Source: Lacibacter cauensis
Lineage (GTDB): Bacteria > Bacteroidota > Bacteroidia > Chitinophagales > Chitinophagaceae
DNA: 64,000 bases
Reading direction: 5' to 3'
NCBI RefSeq assembly: GCF_007830055.1
Contig: NZ_VLLE01000004.1
Location: 277,248 to 341,247, forward strand
The position numbers were made by a program, and so were the translations under genes. Below the pieces are notes generated by a model. That model ran no database searches. It was not told the origin of the DNA and worked only from the letters and a program-made list of their open reading frames with translations. How positions within the stretch are numbered: position 1 is the stretch's first letter; every line of letters starts with the position of its first letter. Of the stretch, positions 25,970 through 35,272 are shown one piece after another.

Positions 25970-27025
25970 ATGAAAAAAATATTAGTTACCGGTGGTTGCG
26001 GTTATATTGGAGCCCACACTATTGTTGACCTTGTTGAAAACGGCTATGATGTAGTATGTGTAGATAACAACTCACGCTCGAACCTGCGTTTACTGGAAGG
26101 TGCCGAAAAGATTCTCGGTAAAAAAATCAAGAACTACAAAGTTGATCTCTGCAATTACGATGAAACCTATGCGGTATTGCAAGAGAACCCCGATATAGAT
26201 GGTGTGATTCACTTTGCTGCTTACAAAGCTGTAGGTGAAAGTGTAGAAAAGCCCTTACTCTATTTTGAGAACAACCTGGTATCGCTGATGAACCTGTTGA
26301 AATGTGTACAGGAATTCCAGATACCGCATTTCGTGTTCTCGTCAAGCTGTACGGTGTATGGCAACCCCGATAAAGTTCCGGTAACAGAAGAAACGCCACC
26401 GAAGCCGGCTGAAAGTCCGTATGGTTATACCAAGCAAATGGGTGAGCAGATCGTGAGCGAAACGGTGAAAAGTTTTTCTACCAATGCCATCCTGTTACGC
26501 TACTTTAACCCGGTAGGTGCACACCCCAGTATTTTGATTGGGGAACTGCCATTGGGCAAGCCGCAGAACTTAGTGCCGGCTATTACGCAAACCGCCATCG
26601 GCAAACTGCCGCAAATGACGGTGTTTGGTAATGATTACGATACCAGAGATGGTTCCTGTGTTCGTGACTTTATTCATGTAAGCGACCTGGCCCATGCGCA
26701 TACGCTGGCCATCAACTACCTCGTTGAAGGCAAAAACGGCAGTCGTTGCGAAGTGTTTAATCTTGGTACCGGTAATGGTGTTACCGTACTGGAAGCCATT
26801 ACTACGTTTGAAAAAGTAAGCGGTCAAAAACTGAATTACAAGATCGGGCCACGTCGTGCGGGCGATGTGATTGCAACCTATGCCAACAACGATAAGGCAA
26901 GAACCAAACTAGGTTGGGAACCCCAGTACAGTCTTGAAGATATGATGGATACTGCCTGGAAATGGGAGCTGAGTGTAAAGCAGGATGAAAGTCTGCACAG
27001 CAGCCAGAACAGTGTATTGAATTAA
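25970..27025 (+). CDS. galE: UDP-glucose 4-epimerase
   Basis: An extended short-chain dehydrogenase of 351 residues that interconverts UDP-glucose and UDP-galactose. NAD-binding loop GGCGYIGAH at 8-16, catalytic Ser in FSSSCTVYG, and the pair Tyr151/Lys155 in PYGYTKQ. The segment LRYFNPVGAHPS is the usual GalE substrate loop. It probably shares a transcript with rmlA and supplies sugars for cell-surface polysaccharide. Confidence 0.93.
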   Translation: MKKILVTGGCGYIGAHTIVDLVENGYDVVCVDNNSRSNLRLLEGAEKILGKKIKNYKVDLCNYDETYAVLQENPDIDGVIHFAAYKAVGESVEKPLLYFENNLVSLMNLLKCVQEFQIPHFVFSSSCTVYGNPDKVPVTEETPPKPAESPYGYTKQMGEQIVSETVKSFSTNAILLRYFNPVGAHPSILIGELPLGKPQNLVPAITQTAIGKLPQMTVFGNDYDTRDGSCVRDFIHVSDLAHAHTLAINYLVEGKNGSRCEVFNLGTGNGVTVLEAITTFEKVSGQKLNYKIGPRRAGDVIATYANNDKARTKLGWEPQYSLEDMMDTAWKWELSVKQDESLHSSQNSVLN

Positions 27026-27053
27026 TTGCAACAATTACAGAAGTTGCAGCAAC

Positions 27054-27090
27054 AAAATCGCTGAGCGACAAGCGTTCGTTCAGCGATTTT
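27054..27090 (+). terminator. Terminator after galE
   Basis: An 11-bp stem AAAATCGCTGA / TCAGCGATTTT with a 15-base loop that itself pairs (GCG/CGT), followed by TTGTTTCGTTTT. Confidence 0.8.
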
Positions 27091-27203
27091 TTGTTTCGTT
27101 TTAAACCAAAACTTTCCCTTTTCTTTGCAGCGAAATTGGGGCAGGAAGTCCACTTCTCCCTCTTGAACAAAACATCACAAACGTCTTTTTTAAATTTCTG
27201 CAA

Positions 27204-28163
27204 ATGGCATTACAGGATATCCAGGTAAGCGGCAACAAAGATACCCGCAGCGGTTTTGGCGATGGTATTTTAGAAGCAGCCCGTAAAAACGAAAATGTAG
27301 TAGCGTTAACTGCCGACTTAGCCGGCTCGATGAAACTCCAGGGCTTCATGAAAGAATTTCCTGAGCGTTTTGTACAGGTAGGTATTGCTGAAGCCAATAT
27401 GATTGGTATTGCTGCCGGTTTAACCATTGGCGGTAAAATTCCTTTCACTACCACCTTTGCCAACTTCAGCACAGGTCGTGTGTACGATCAGATCCGCCAG
27501 AGTGTTGCTTACAGCGATAAAAATGTAAAGATCTGTGCATCGCACGCCGGTTTAACACTGGGCGAAGATGGTGCCACCCACCAGATTTTAGAAGATATCG
27601 GTTTGATGAAGATGTTACCCGGCATGACAGTGATTGTGCCTTGCGATTATAATCAAACCAAACAGGCAACCATGGCTGCCGCTGAATTCCACGGACCATT
27701 GTACCTGCGTTTCGGACGCCCGGTATGGCCCATCTTTACCAAGCCTGAAGATGAGTTTGTGATTGGTAAAGCACAAAAGTTCAGCGATGGTACTGATGTT
27801 ACCATTTTTGCATGCGGCCACATGGTATGGTATGCTATCCAGGCCGGCTTGCAATTACAGGAAAAAGGTATTTCGGTTGAAGTGATCAATATTCACACCA
27901 TTAAGCCATTGGATGAAGAAGCGGTATTGGCTTCCATCAAAAAAACCAAATGTGCAGTTACTGCCGAAGAGCACAACATCATTGGTGGTTTGGGCGATAG
28001 TATTGCACAGGTAGCTGCGAAAAACTTCCCTATTCCGATTGAGATGGTGGGTACCAAAGATACCTTTGGCGAAAGCGGTAAGCCCGTTGAATTGTTGAAG
28101 AAGTATGGTTTGGATGTAGCAGATATTGTGGCTGCTGCAGAAAAAGTGATGAGCAGAAAATAA
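27204..28163 (+). CDS. Transketolase, C-terminal subunit
   Basis: A 319-residue protein equal to the middle (pyrimidine-binding) and C-terminal domains of transketolase. The proton-relay Glu63 sits in VGIAEANMIGIAAG, followed by FTTTFANFSTGRVYDQIRQSVAYS and the GATHQILEDIGLM loop. It is a subunit of a two-chain enzyme that needs a separate N-terminal, thiamine-diphosphate-binding partner. In many genomes that partner is the gene just before; here the preceding gene is galE and a terminator, so the partner must lie elsewhere. It acts in the pentose phosphate pathway. Confidence 0.92.
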   Translation: MALQDIQVSGNKDTRSGFGDGILEAARKNENVVALTADLAGSMKLQGFMKEFPERFVQVGIAEANMIGIAAGLTIGGKIPFTTTFANFSTGRVYDQIRQSVAYSDKNVKICASHAGLTLGEDGATHQILEDIGLMKMLPGMTVIVPCDYNQTKQATMAAAEFHGPLYLRFGRPVWPIFTKPEDEFVIGKAQKFSDGTDVTIFACGHMVWYAIQAGLQLQEKGISVEVINIHTIKPLDEEAVLASIKKTKCAVTAEEHNIIGGLGDSIAQVAAKNFPIPIEMVGTKDTFGESGKPVELLKKYGLDVADIVAAAEKVMSRK

Positions 28164-28186
28164 GAAAACTACTTGCTTAGCATAAG

Positions 28187-28212
28187 AAACCCCGTCAGCG
28201 ATGATGGGGTTT
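28187..28212 (+). terminator. Terminator after the transketolase subunit gene
   Basis: A 7-bp stem AAACCCC / GGGGTTT around a partly paired loop, followed by TGTTTTTTA. Confidence 0.8.
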
Positions 28213-28472
28213 TGTTTTTTACCGCAGAGGTGCAAAGATGCAACGCATCAGAAGGGTTACCACGCAGGCATGGAGGACAAGGAGATTGTTTATGCCGCAA
28301 GTACATGCGTTATTGATCGTGTATTTGTGCAGAGAACGGGTTTTGAGCGCTTTTACCCGGGCGTAAAGTGGCTTTATCGTGGCTTAATCCTGCTTTAGTG
28401 CCCGTGGATCTGTTGCATAAATACCCCATTCAACCGCTGTAGAAACGCCCAAATGCGGCATAAATGGTGCTG

Positions 28473-28500
28473 CTGCGCTAAAGCTTCGGAGGGCGAGCAC
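28473..28500. repeat. Dispersed repeat copy 1
   Basis: CTGCGCTAAAGCTTCGGAGG with the following GGCGAGCAC matches the copy at 38899-38926 in 26 of 28 bases. It lies in the 404-bp gene-free gap 28214-28617, which also has a decayed-looking stretch (ACCGCAGAGGTGCAAAG at 28221). No gene is seen in this gap. Confidence 0.75.
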
Positions 28501-28617
28501 AAATGAACGCAGGCAAAAGAACCAGATCGTATGACCAAGAAAGGAAGTACGAAGAGAAGTGAAACTGCCTGTTGCATTACAGAAATGGCCCTGTAAAAAG
28601 AACCTGAAAATAAAATA

Positions 28618-30369
28618 TTACGCTTCCTCTTTTTCGTCAACCACCGAAGGCAGCGTTATTTCGAATGTACTTCCTTTTCCAAATTCGCTGTTTACTGTGA
28701 TCTGCCCATACTGTGCCTCAATAAATTCTTTACTGATGCTTAAGCCTAAACCCGTGCCTTCTTTTTTTGAACCGGGTATACGGAAGTAACGGTCGAACAC
28801 TTTATGAATGTATTCTGGTGCAATTCCTTGTCCACTGTCTGCTACGGAAAATTTCACGTTGTTTCCTTCAAGTGATACGTGAATTTTAACCGCTGCGCCA
28901 TCATAGCTATAACGTATGGCATTTGAAATAAGATTCGTTAATACCCATGCCGTTTTATCCTTATCTGCCAATACAGGAGGAATCGTACCGGGTATTCTTG
29001 TCTCCAGTTTTATCTGTTTGTTTTCAGCAGCGGTTTTGTTTGCATTCACAGCATAGTCTACCATTTCGTTTACAGATGAAGGCAATATTGCCATTTGAAT
29101 GGATCCTGTTTCTACCTGCGCCATATTCAGCAACTCACCTGTAATTTTTAACAGCCGGCCGGCATCGTCGTTTATGCTTTGCAGCAGCAGTTCCTGTTCG
29201 CTGTTTAAACTTCCCGTCTTTTTATTTTCGAGAAGCTGCAAACTCATTTTAATGGAAGCGATCGGTGTTTTCAGTTCATGTGATACAGTGGCAATAAAAT
29301 TGGTTTTGGCAAAATCAAGTTCCTTGTACGGCGTTACATCCTGCAGCAGAATTACATCGCCCATACGTTTTTCATCCTTTTCGCCTGTTGGAATAATGCT
29401 GATGGGGATGATGTGTTTTTCGAAATAGCTTTCCTTATTATTTGCAAAAATTTTAATGGCAGCTGTTTTGTTTTCATGTTCACTTTCATTGCCGAAAAGT
29501 TCCTGCACCAGTGTACGCAGCAGATCATTCTTTACTGCAATATCCTGCACCGGTTTTCCAATGGTATTTTCTTTTTTTAACCCGGTAATATGTAATGCAA
29601 TATTGTTCATGAAAAGAATCTTCCTATTTTCATCCAAACCAATAACCGGATCGTTGAGGTTATTGATGAGTGTATCGATCCGTTTTTTTTCAACCAGTAG
29701 TTTTTCAATACTGCTTGCCTGGTATTCTTCCAGCTTTTCGGCCATGGTATTAAAGGATGCTGCCAGTTCTCCAAATTCGTTCTGCTTTTCGAAATGGATA
29801 CGTTCACTGTAGTTGCGGTTGGCAATTTCTTTGATGCTTTCTGTTAACGCTTTTACCGGGTTGGCAATATTGCCCGGCAAGTTAAACAGCAGCGTAAGGG
29901 CTATGATAAAACAAATGGTACCCAGTACAGTAATCCAGAAAATTGCAGTTTCAGAAGTATTCTCAGCAAGTTTGCTTTTGCGCTCAATGGCCAGCATATT
30001 CAGCAGCATAATATCGGTAATATCTTTACGTACCATGTGCAGCGCCGTTGAGTCGTTTGGTTGCTGCTGCAGTTTTTGAAAATTAACCTCCAGCCTGTCG
30101 GTCATTTCTTTTTCGCCCGGTTCGGTTACATTTTTTTGTTGCAATGAAAGATTGGTACGGAACAGCTGACTATTTTCAGCAAGAAGAATATTGTTGTTAA
30201 GTGCAATTTCCATTTTCCGTGCATAGTCAAGCGTATTATAGTTGGCTACAAGAATATTTCTTGTTTCGTTCCGCAGTTTGTTAATATAGAGGCCACTGAA
30301 GATGGTGATGAGCAGGATCATTGCGAAAAGCAATCCCAGTCCCAGGTATAATTTTACTTTTATTTTCAT
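28618..30369 (-). CDS. Membrane histidine kinase of the kdp operon (HAMP-PAS-HisKA)
   Basis: A 583-residue sensor kinase. Helix one at 7-29, a periplasmic helical sensor to about 140, helix two at 142-164, HAMP (166-220), a PAS domain (230-345), HisKA with His364 in TVSHELKTPI, and a HATPase_c domain with NLISNAIRYS, DSGQGI, FDRYFR and GTGLGLSISK. It is the last gene of the kdp operon, 7 bp after the KdpD sensor protein. It probably supplies the kinase activity that this KdpD lacks and phosphorylates the NtrC-type regulator beside the operon; that link is inferred from context. Confidence 0.9.
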   Translation of the reverse strand: MKIKVKLYLGLGLLFAMILLITIFSGLYINKLRNETRNILVANYNTLDYARKMEIALNNNILLAENSQLFRTNLSLQQKNVTEPGEKEMTDRLEVNFQKLQQQPNDSTALHMVRKDITDIMLLNMLAIERKSKLAENTSETAIFWITVLGTICFIIALTLLFNLPGNIANPVKALTESIKEIANRNYSERIHFEKQNEFGELAASFNTMAEKLEEYQASSIEKLLVEKKRIDTLINNLNDPVIGLDENRKILFMNNIALHITGLKKENTIGKPVQDIAVKNDLLRTLVQELFGNESEHENKTAAIKIFANNKESYFEKHIIPISIIPTGEKDEKRMGDVILLQDVTPYKELDFAKTNFIATVSHELKTPIASIKMSLQLLENKKTGSLNSEQELLLQSINDDAGRLLKITGELLNMAQVETGSIQMAILPSSVNEMVDYAVNANKTAAENKQIKLETRIPGTIPPVLADKDKTAWVLTNLISNAIRYSYDGAAVKIHVSLEGNNVKFSVADSGQGIAPEYIHKVFDRYFRIPGSKKEGTGLGLSISKEFIEAQYGQITVNSEFGKGSTFEITLPSVVDEKEEA

Positions 30370-30376
30370 TGCTGCA

Positions 30377-31501
30377 TCAACTAAGTATTACAAGATCAAT
30401 ATTGCTTTCGCTTAACTTCTTCAATAGTTCATTGAAGATACTTGTTGCTAAAATTAAACGGAATAAGTTTAAATGCGGTTTGCCAATACAGATGGTCGTA
30501 ATCTTCCGTTCGTCGCACTGTTCAATAATTGCTTTTGCAATATTGCTGTTTTCCACTTTTATAATTTCTGCGCCCAGTTCGGTTGCCAGTTTGAAGTTAT
30601 TGATCAGGTGCCGTTGTTTATCGAGCGGAATTTTTGTGCTGCTTTCATCAGGTGTCTGTACATACAACACATACCAGCTACTGTTATAATAGTTGGCAAG
30701 CCTAGCCGTTTTGCGGATTACTGTTTTGGCTGTATGTTCGTTAGAACTGATGCAGGCGAGGAAACGTTCGTGTTTAACAGCGTTGGTACGAGTTACTTCC
30801 GTTTCTACCTTTCGTTCAACCTGCGATGCCACTTCTTTCAGTGCCAGCTCCCGTAACTGCAGGATGTGTTCGCTTCTAAAGAAGTTCTTTAAAGCCGTTT
30901 CAATTTTTGCGGTGTCGTAAATTTTACCTTCTTTTAAACGGGTAATCAGTTCATCGGCTGTGAGATCAATATTCACCACTTCATCGGCCTGGGCCAATAC
31001 ACTGTCGGGGATCCTTTCTTTTACTTCCACACCGGTAATATCTTTAACTTCTTCATTCAGGCTTTCAATGTGCTGGATGTTGACTGCACTGATCACATTA
31101 ATACCAGCATCGAGTATCTCAATTACATCCTGCCAGCGTTTTTCATTTTTACTTCCTTCAATATTGGTATGCGCCAGTTCATCTATAATTACTACTTCCG
31201 GTCGCAGATTAATGACTGCCTGTACATCCAGTTCGTCCAGTTCTTTTCCTTTGTAAAACAAGGTCCGTCGTGGAATAACCGGCAATCCTTCGAGCAAAGC
31301 ATGTGTTTCTTTGCGGTTGTGCGTTTCAATATAACCGATCTTTACATCAATACCGTTGCGTAACAATGCATGTGCTTCCTGCAGCATACGGTAGGTTTTA
31401 CCTACACCGGCACTCATGCCAATGTAGATCTTAAACTTACCTCTGCGTGATTTTTTAATGAGGTCGAGAAAATGCTGTACTGTTTGTTCTTTGTCCGGCA
31501 T
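30377..31501 (-). CDS. kdpD: KdpD sensor and universal-stress domains, without kinase
   Basis: A 374-residue cytoplasmic protein equal to the N-terminal part of KdpD. The KdpD domain (20-230) has a Walker-A-like GMSAGVGKTYRML (28-40) and VIIDELAHTN. A Usp domain (about 245-374) follows, with the late motif GKPHLNLFRLILATSIFNELLKK. The four helices, GAF and kinase domains of full-length KdpD are absent; a separate kinase gene follows. Its ATG overlaps the TGA of the porin gene by one base (TGATG), so translation is coupled. Confidence 0.92.
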   Translation of the reverse strand: MPDKEQTVQHFLDLIKKSRRGKFKIYIGMSAGVGKTYRMLQEAHALLRNGIDVKIGYIETHNRKETHALLEGLPVIPRRTLFYKGKELDELDVQAVINLRPEVVIIDELAHTNIEGSKNEKRWQDVIEILDAGINVISAVNIQHIESLNEEVKDITGVEVKERIPDSVLAQADEVVNIDLTADELITRLKEGKIYDTAKIETALKNFFRSEHILQLRELALKEVASQVERKVETEVTRTNAVKHERFLACISSNEHTAKTVIRKTARLANYYNSSWYVLYVQTPDESSTKIPLDKQRHLINNFKLATELGAEIIKVENSNIAKAIIEQCDERKITTICIGKPHLNLFRLILATSIFNELLKKLSESNIDLVILS

Positions 31502-32577
31502 CAGAATGCAATTGCAAATGCTGTGGTTAAAAAGAAGTTGTTGGCAGATGGTTGCCCGTCTTTTATAAACGTTTTATCCTTTCCTGTAAAGCCCCTTGCT
31601 TCTATACGCCAAAGCAGGTTGTTGCCAATGCTGCGGTCGTAGTTGAGGGAATAGCCCCAGGTTTTAAAGCCATTCGGAGTACCTGTGCTGATAATTACTC
31701 CATTTGCATCGCTGTAATATTCAACACGTGCAGCCAAACTATTTTTTGCATCGGGACTGAGCTTTACAATGACAACAGGCGAATACCATTTGTTATAACT
31801 GCTGCTGCCTTTTGCTTTTTGTTCGGCGCCAATATCAAAACCTGCTGTAATTGCAAAGAAATCACTCAGTTGAAAAATGCCATAAAAATTATGGAAGTAA
31901 CGCATTTGCTTTACACTATCAGGTTTGTCATTACCAATAAACGAACTGCTGTTAATTGTGATTTTTGAAGTTGGTTTAAATGTTAACTGATGGCCAACCG
32001 CAACCGTACTGTTTGCCGGCACACGTTGTATACGTTGCCAGCCATTTAAAACCAAACCACTGATGAACCATTTTTCATTGGCGGATGTGTACGAAATTTT
32101 TGCACCTGATTCGTAGTAAGGTGTGTTATCTGCCAAAATGCTTCTTGTAAGCGTCCAGCAATCTTTACCGATGGCACTTTCAAAACCAATATGAGATGCA
32201 AACACACCTGCATCGATCCATAGATTATTCTTCTTTGAAATTTTTACACCTGCATTGGCTTCATACATATTTTTTAACACACCCGGTTCTGCTGCAAGGT
32301 TGGCGTTCATGTAAGTGCCTGCTGCCAATGCCAGGTTTGCACGCACATTGTTTTTTTGATAAGCTGCTTTTACCAAACCAAGGTTTACGTTAAACTCGTT
32401 GTGCCTGTTGTGCGAATAAGCAAAGCCCGGTCGGTTACCGTTTGCTGGTTTTGCAAAATCGTAGCTGTAATAGGTTTCAACATACGCCGAAACAGTGAAT
32501 GGATTTGCTGTACTGTCGTTCTGTGCCTTTGCTGTTAATGAACCAATTGATAACAGCAATATGAAACTCTTCTTCAT
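31501..32577 (-). CDS. Outer-membrane porin in the kdp operon
   Basis: A 358-residue protein with a signal peptide (to SLTAKAQ) and alternating beta-strands, such as PFTVSAYVETYYSYDFAKP and NEFNVNLGLVKAAYQ, ending with FFLTTAFAIAF. This is the pattern of the OmpL-like porin-2 family of Bacteroidota. Position between kdpC and kdpD suggests an outer-membrane path for potassium to reach the high-affinity pump. Coupled to kdpD by a TGATG overlap and 8 bp after kdpC. Confidence 0.85.
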   Translation of the reverse strand: MKKSFILLLSIGSLTAKAQNDSTANPFTVSAYVETYYSYDFAKPANGNRPGFAYSHNRHNEFNVNLGLVKAAYQKNNVRANLALAAGTYMNANLAAEPGVLKNMYEANAGVKISKKNNLWIDAGVFASHIGFESAIGKDCWTLTRSILADNTPYYESGAKISYTSANEKWFISGLVLNGWQRIQRVPANSTVAVGHQLTFKPTSKITINSSSFIGNDKPDSVKQMRYFHNFYGIFQLSDFFAITAGFDIGAEQKAKGSSSYNKWYSPVVIVKLSPDAKNSLAARVEYYSDANGVIISTGTPNGFKTWGYSLNYDRSIGNNLLWRIEARGFTGKDKTFIKDGQPSANNFFLTTAFAIAF

Positions 32578-32585
32578 TCGAATGT

Positions 32586-33146
32586 TTATTTTAATTGATC
32601 TAAAGCGATATTCAGTTTTACTACATTGATGCGTTCGGGGCCAAACAAACCAAGCAACGGTTTCTCTGTATAAGTTAAAATTAATTCTTCGAGGTTAGGC
32701 TCTGCAATACCTCTGATTTTTGCGATACGTTTTAACTGCACGTTGGCAGCCAGTACAGAAATGTGCGGATCCAGTCCGCTACCGCTTGCAGTAACAAGAT
32801 CTACCGGTATTGCTGATTTTTTTACGCCCGGGTTGTGTACAAGAAAGGTATCAATGCGTGCCTGTACGGTTGCCAGATAATCGGGATTAGACGGGCCTTT
32901 GTTACTACCGGCCGAACCTGCTGCATTGTAATCAACTGCTGAAGGGCGGCTCCAGAAATATTTATCATCGGTAAACTTTTGTCCAATATTGGCATAGTAT
33001 GTTTTACCGTTTACGGTAATTAACTCGCCCTTCCCTTTTTGCGGAGTGATTGTGGCGATGCCTGAAATGAGTAACACATACACAACGCTGCAAAGCAGCA
33101 TGCTGACAACGGTTAATCTAATTGCGGAAAAAAAATGTTCTTTCAT
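32586..33146 (-). CDS. kdpC: Potassium-transporting ATPase subunit C
   Basis: A 186-residue protein with one N-terminal membrane helix and a periplasmic domain. Family marks are NIGQKFTDDKYFWSRPSAVDYNAAGSAGSNKGPSNPDY cut as FWSRPSA plus SNKGPSNPD, and DLVTASGSGLDPHIS. It stabilises the KdpFABC complex and helps nucleotide binding by KdpB. It follows kdpB after 9 bp. Confidence 0.97.
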   Translation of the reverse strand: MKEHFFSAIRLTVVSMLLCSVVYVLLISGIATITPQKGKGELITVNGKTYYANIGQKFTDDKYFWSRPSAVDYNAAGSAGSNKGPSNPDYLATVQARIDTFLVHNPGVKKSAIPVDLVTASGSGLDPHISVLAANVQLKRIAKIRGIAEPNLEELILTYTEKPLLGLFGPERINVVKLNIALDQLK

Positions 33147-33155
33147 ACAATGTTT

Positions 33156-35219
33156 TTAGAAGAATAAGGAAACAAAAAGATCAATGAGTTTAATACCGAT
33201 GAACGGAATGACAATACCGCCCAATCCATAAATAAACAGATTACGACGTAACAATGCACTTGCACCAATAGGTTTATACGCCACACCTTTCAATGCCAAT
33301 GGAATTAACAACGGAATAATGATGGCGTTGAAAATAACAGCTGAAAGCATAGCACTTTCGGGACTGTGCAGTTGCATAATATTTAAACCTTGCAAAGCAG
33401 GGATAGATGCAACAAAGAGGGCCGGAACAATGGCAAAATATTTTGCCACATCATTGGCAATACTGAATGTGGTGAGTGTTCCTCTTGTCATTAATAACTG
33501 CTTACCAATTTCTACTACTTCAATCAATTTGGTAGGATCATTATCCAGGTCAACCATATTACCTGCTTCTTTTGCCGCCTGTGTTCCGCTGTTCATTGCC
33601 ACACCCACATCGGCTTGTGCAAGGGCCGGGGCATCGTTGGTACCATCGCCCATCATTGCCACCAGTCTTCCTTCGGCTTGTTCTTTACGGATGTAATTCA
33701 TTTTATCTTCCGGTTTTGCTTCGGCAATAAAATCATCCACACCTGCTTTTTCTGCAATGTATTTTGCGGTTAACGGATTATCGCCGGTTACCATTACTGT
33801 TTTAATACCCATTTTGTGTAAGCGTTCAAAACGTTCACGAATGCCGGGTTTAATAATATCCTGCAATTCAATTACGCCAATTACTTTTTCGTTTTCAGCC
33901 ACAACAAGCGGTGTACCACCATTGCTTGAAATGTGTTTAACAATTTCATTTGTTTCATCGGGCATTGGGTTACCTTTCTTTTCGCATAAATTTTTGATTG
34001 CATCTGCAGCACCTTTGCGGATACGCAGATCATCCACATCAATACCCGAGCTTCTTGTTTCTGCTGTGAATTTGATGAAGCGTGGATTGTTGAGTTTGAA
34101 ATTTTTCAGATCAATACCCCCCAGTTCAATAATGGATTTGCCTTCGGGTGTATCATCAGCCATGGAGCTTAATACAACCGATTTAATGAAGTGATCTTCT
34201 TCCACACCCGGCGTCGGGTAAAAATTGGTTGCCTTACGATTACCGATCGTGATCGTTCCTGTTTTATCGAGCAGCAATACATCAATATCACCTGCTGTTT
34301 CAACAGCCTTACCGCTTTTGGTAATTACGTTGGCACGCAATGCCCGATCCATACCGGCAATACCAATGGCCGATAATAAACCGCCGATGGTTGTTGGTAT
34401 CAAACAAACAAACAAGGAAATAAAAGCTGCAATGGTAATAGGTGTTTGTGCAAAATCGCCAAAAGGTTTTAGTGTAACAGTTACAATAATAAAGACCAGT
34501 GTAAAACCTGCAAGCAAAATGGTGAGTGCAATTTCGTTGGGTGTTTTCTGGCGGCTTGCGCCTTCTACCAATGCAATCATTTTATCTAAAAAACTTTCAC
34601 CGGGTTCGGTGGTTACTTTTACTTTAATCTGATCGCTTAATACTTTGGTACCACCTGTTACACTGCTTTTATCGCCACCTGCTTCACGAATAACGGGAGC
34701 ACTTTCGCCGGTAATAGCGCTTTCATCAATGGTGGCAAGTCCTTCAATAATTTCTCCATCAGATGGAATGATATCGCCAGCTTCACATAAAAAAATATCA
34801 CCCTTCTTTAATAAGGAAGAATTGATAATTGAAAATTGATAATGATTATCCTCTTCCATTTTCAATTTTTCATCATCAATTCTTAATTTTCTAGCCGGTG
34901 TTTCTTCTCTTGTTTTGCGTAAGCTGTTGGCTTGCGCTTTACCTCTTGCTTCAGCAATGGCTTCGGCAAAATTGGCAAACAATAATGTGATGAAAAGAAT
35001 GGCGGTTACAATCAGGTTATAGGTAAGATCACCCTGGCCTTTTTCGCCCGTCATCACCCAAATACAAACTCCGGCCATCACCAATGTACCTACCCATACA
35101 GTAAACATAACAGGGTTACGGAACATTTTTGCAGGAGCGAGTTTTATAAACGATTCTCTGAGTGCTTCACGAACCATTGCAGGTTCAAACAATTTCGCCA
35201 CTCTTGTATGCTTTGACAT
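33156..35219 (-). CDS. kdpB: Potassium-transporting P-type ATPase subunit B
   Basis: The ATP-hydrolysing subunit, 687 residues. TGES at 170-173 (its Ser is the inhibitory phosphorylation site in E. coli), the phosphorylated Asp318 in LLLDKTGT, and a hinge [13 protein letters not shown]. The actuator-domain loop between ARKL and LKKGD (residues 112-134) is unusual. In E. coli this loop has about 15 residues; here about 23, encoded by an AT-rich imperfect inverted repeat read in frame (34819-34882). The rest of the protein is normal, so the gene should be functional. Confidence 0.97.
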   Translation of the reverse strand: MSKHTRVAKLFEPAMVREALRESFIKLAPAKMFRNPVMFTVWVGTLVMAGVCIWVMTGEKGQGDLTYNLIVTAILFITLLFANFAEAIAEARGKAQANSLRKTREETPARKLRIDDEKLKMEEDNHYQFSIINSSLLKKGDIFLCEAGDIIPSDGEIIEGLATIDESAITGESAPVIREAGGDKSSVTGGTKVLSDQIKVKVTTEPGESFLDKMIALVEGASRQKTPNEIALTILLAGFTLVFIIVTVTLKPFGDFAQTPITIAAFISLFVCLIPTTIGGLLSAIGIAGMDRALRANVITKSGKAVETAGDIDVLLLDKTGTITIGNRKATNFYPTPGVEEDHFIKSVVLSSMADDTPEGKSIIELGGIDLKNFKLNNPRFIKFTAETRSSGIDVDDLRIRKGAADAIKNLCEKKGNPMPDETNEIVKHISSNGGTPLVVAENEKVIGVIELQDIIKPGIRERFERLHKMGIKTVMVTGDNPLTAKYIAEKAGVDDFIAEAKPEDKMNYIRKEQAEGRLVAMMGDGTNDAPALAQADVGVAMNSGTQAAKEAGNMVDLDNDPTKLIEVVEIGKQLLMTRGTLTTFSIANDVAKYFAIVPALFVASIPALQGLNIMQLHSPESAMLSAVIFNAIIIPLLIPLALKGVAYKPIGASALLRRNLFIYGLGGIVIPFIGIKLIDLFVSLFF
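34819..34882. repeat. Inverted repeat read in frame within kdpB
   Basis: Two 27-bp arms (34819-34845 and 34856-34882) match as an inverted repeat in about 22 positions, with a 10-base centre. The arms begin with GAATTGAT at each outer end and contain AAAATTGA. The base composition (A/T-rich) differs from the flanking coding sequence and resembles non-coding repeats of the same organism, such as the element at 23189-23282. On the kdpB strand it encodes residues about 112-134 ([12 protein letters not shown] and HYQFSIINS) without a stop. Confidence 0.75.
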
Positions 35220-35272
35220 AATACTTATTTTATTTCCTTATTGGAATGACTGAATGTTAATGAGTGCTTGCG

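Noticed and set aside
28201-28398. 65-codon plus-strand frame after the transketolase subunit
   Set aside because: It starts inside the terminator hairpin and spans degenerate repeat-like sequence; no family features.
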